A stretch of DNA of 13,684 bases from an uncultured Succinatimonas sp. (lineage in GTDB: Bacteria; Pseudomonadota; Gammaproteobacteria; Enterobacterales; Succinivibrionaceae): contig CALBLB010000026.1 in the NCBI GenBank assembly GCA_937896115.1, positions 1 through 13,684 of the forward strand, in the 5' to 3' direction. The notes beneath the pieces were generated by a model, which saw nothing but the letters and a program-made list of their open reading frames with translations, searched no databases and was not told the origin of the DNA. The position numbers and the translations under genes are program-made. Shown one piece after another: positions 13,519 to 13,684 of the stretch (its first letter is position 1; every line of letters starts with the position of its first letter).

Positions 13519-13684
13519 CCGTCAAGGGCGCGTCTTGGAGTGATCCCGGGGGTGGGTTCGGGGATCTGGGCGGAATATCGTTAAATCCGCTGTGTATTCA
13601 AGTCAAAGCATCAGCAGCGTCGTTAGCAGCAGCGCCCGCGCGTGGCATGTGTATCGTGTGAATTTTGCGTGCACTTAGGTATCA
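13519..13684 (+). other. Structured leader or RNA gene 5' part, product outside window
   Basis: From the predicted start (about 13519) to the window end no start codon with a good ribosome-binding site is seen. The stretch is GC-rich and self-complementary: GGGCGC (13526-13531) can pair with GCGCCC (13632-13637) to close a domain of about 110 nt. Inside it GATCCC (13542-13547) pairs with GGGATC (13561-13566), and GCGGA (13570-13574) with TCCGC (13586-13590). AGCAGCG is repeated at 13613 and 13628. It does not match the conserved cores of tmRNA, RNase P RNA, 6S RNA, SRP RNA or tRNA that I know. It could be an rRNA or ribosomal-protein operon leader, or a non-coding RNA. Confidence 0.45.
13548..13570 (+). 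other. Canonical G-quadruplex motif in the leader
   Basis: Four G tracts of 5, 3, 4 and 3 bases are separated by loops of 1 (T), 3 (TTC) and 4 (ATCT) nt, satisfying the standard intramolecular quadruplex pattern on the transcribed-sense strand. It lies about 30 to 50 nt into the predicted RNA and overlaps the 3' arm of the GATCCC/GGGATC hairpin, so the two folds exclude each other. Confidence 0.7.

Noticed and set aside
13540..13575. tRNA-like segment (GGTTCGGGGATC) after the strong promoter
   Set aside because: The T-loop consensus GGTTCGANTCC is broken, and no acceptor stem, D arm or anticodon arm can be drawn around it.
13519..13684. tmRNA, RNase P RNA, 6S RNA or SRP RNA
   Set aside because: None of the conserved core segments I know for these RNAs is present in the visible part.
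13513..13684. Start of a 16S rRNA operon leader
   Set aside because: The promoter type fits, but no boxA (TGCTCTTTA-like), second promoter or 16S 5' end is visible before the window ends, so it stays only one possibility.
1..13684. CRISPR arrays, insertion sequences, attachment sites
   Set aside because: No regularly spaced direct repeats, transposase or integrase genes, or terminal inverted repeats with target duplications were seen.

Overview
The window most likely comes from a gammaproteobacterial chromosome. PurH (529 aa), PurD (428 aa), Pgm (549 aa) and HU (91 aa) match their enterobacterial counterparts almost residue for residue in conserved blocks and in length. The window also holds Rsd- and YjaG (DUF416)-type proteins, which are gammaproteobacterial in distribution. 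In E. coli rsd, yjaG, hupA and purHD lie within one neighbourhood; here they are again close together, but with mepM, a TSUP permease and pgm as neighbours. The moderate base composition and the Aeromonadales-like flavour would fit a gut anaerobe such as a member of the Succinivibrionaceae, but that placement is inference.

Layout. 24-2101 (minus): an Rsd-like anti-sigma-70 factor that ends early at a T6C run, preceded by a MepM-type M23 murein endopeptidase. 2102-2305: divergent control region with a 10-bp dyad. 2306-3696: yjaG (plus) overlapping tail-to-tail with a TSUP permease (minus). 3742-6673 (minus): purH-purD operon with its terminator. 6674-7020: divergent purH/hupA control region. 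It holds a purH promoter on a dyad, an intrinsic terminator inside the purH leader, and a hupA leader with two mutually exclusive hairpins. 7021-9110 (plus): hupA with terminator, then pgm. 9144-9172: a terminator shared by the convergent units. 9181-12985 (minus): a tight run of four NAD(P)-dependent oxidoreductases (Gfo/Idh/MocA, 3-hydroxyisobutyrate/tartronate-semialdehyde-type, D-2-hydroxyacid dehydrogenase, YdhF-type aldo-keto reductase). 13035-13319 (minus): a Dabb-domain protein, separated from the oxidoreductases by a terminator that leaves no room for a new promoter. 13320-13684: AT-rich region, then a strong plus-strand promoter with a GC-rich discriminator driving a structured leader that contains a canonical G-quadruplex motif; its gene lies beyond the window.

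Function. The left two-thirds is core housekeeping: cell-wall growth, sigma factor control, the last steps of IMP synthesis plus GAR synthesis, nucleoid protein and glucose-phosphate interconversion. The oxidoreductase run looks like an accessory catabolic unit for a sugar-derived or hydroxy-acid substrate that cannot be named from sequence. The most unusual material is regulatory: intrinsic terminators placed directly before ribosome-binding sites (purH, the oxidoreductase operon, perhaps mepM), a hairpin inserted between a perfect Shine-Dalgarno sequence and its start codon, and the G-quadruplex leader. No CRISPR array, insertion sequence, tRNA or rRNA gene is visible.
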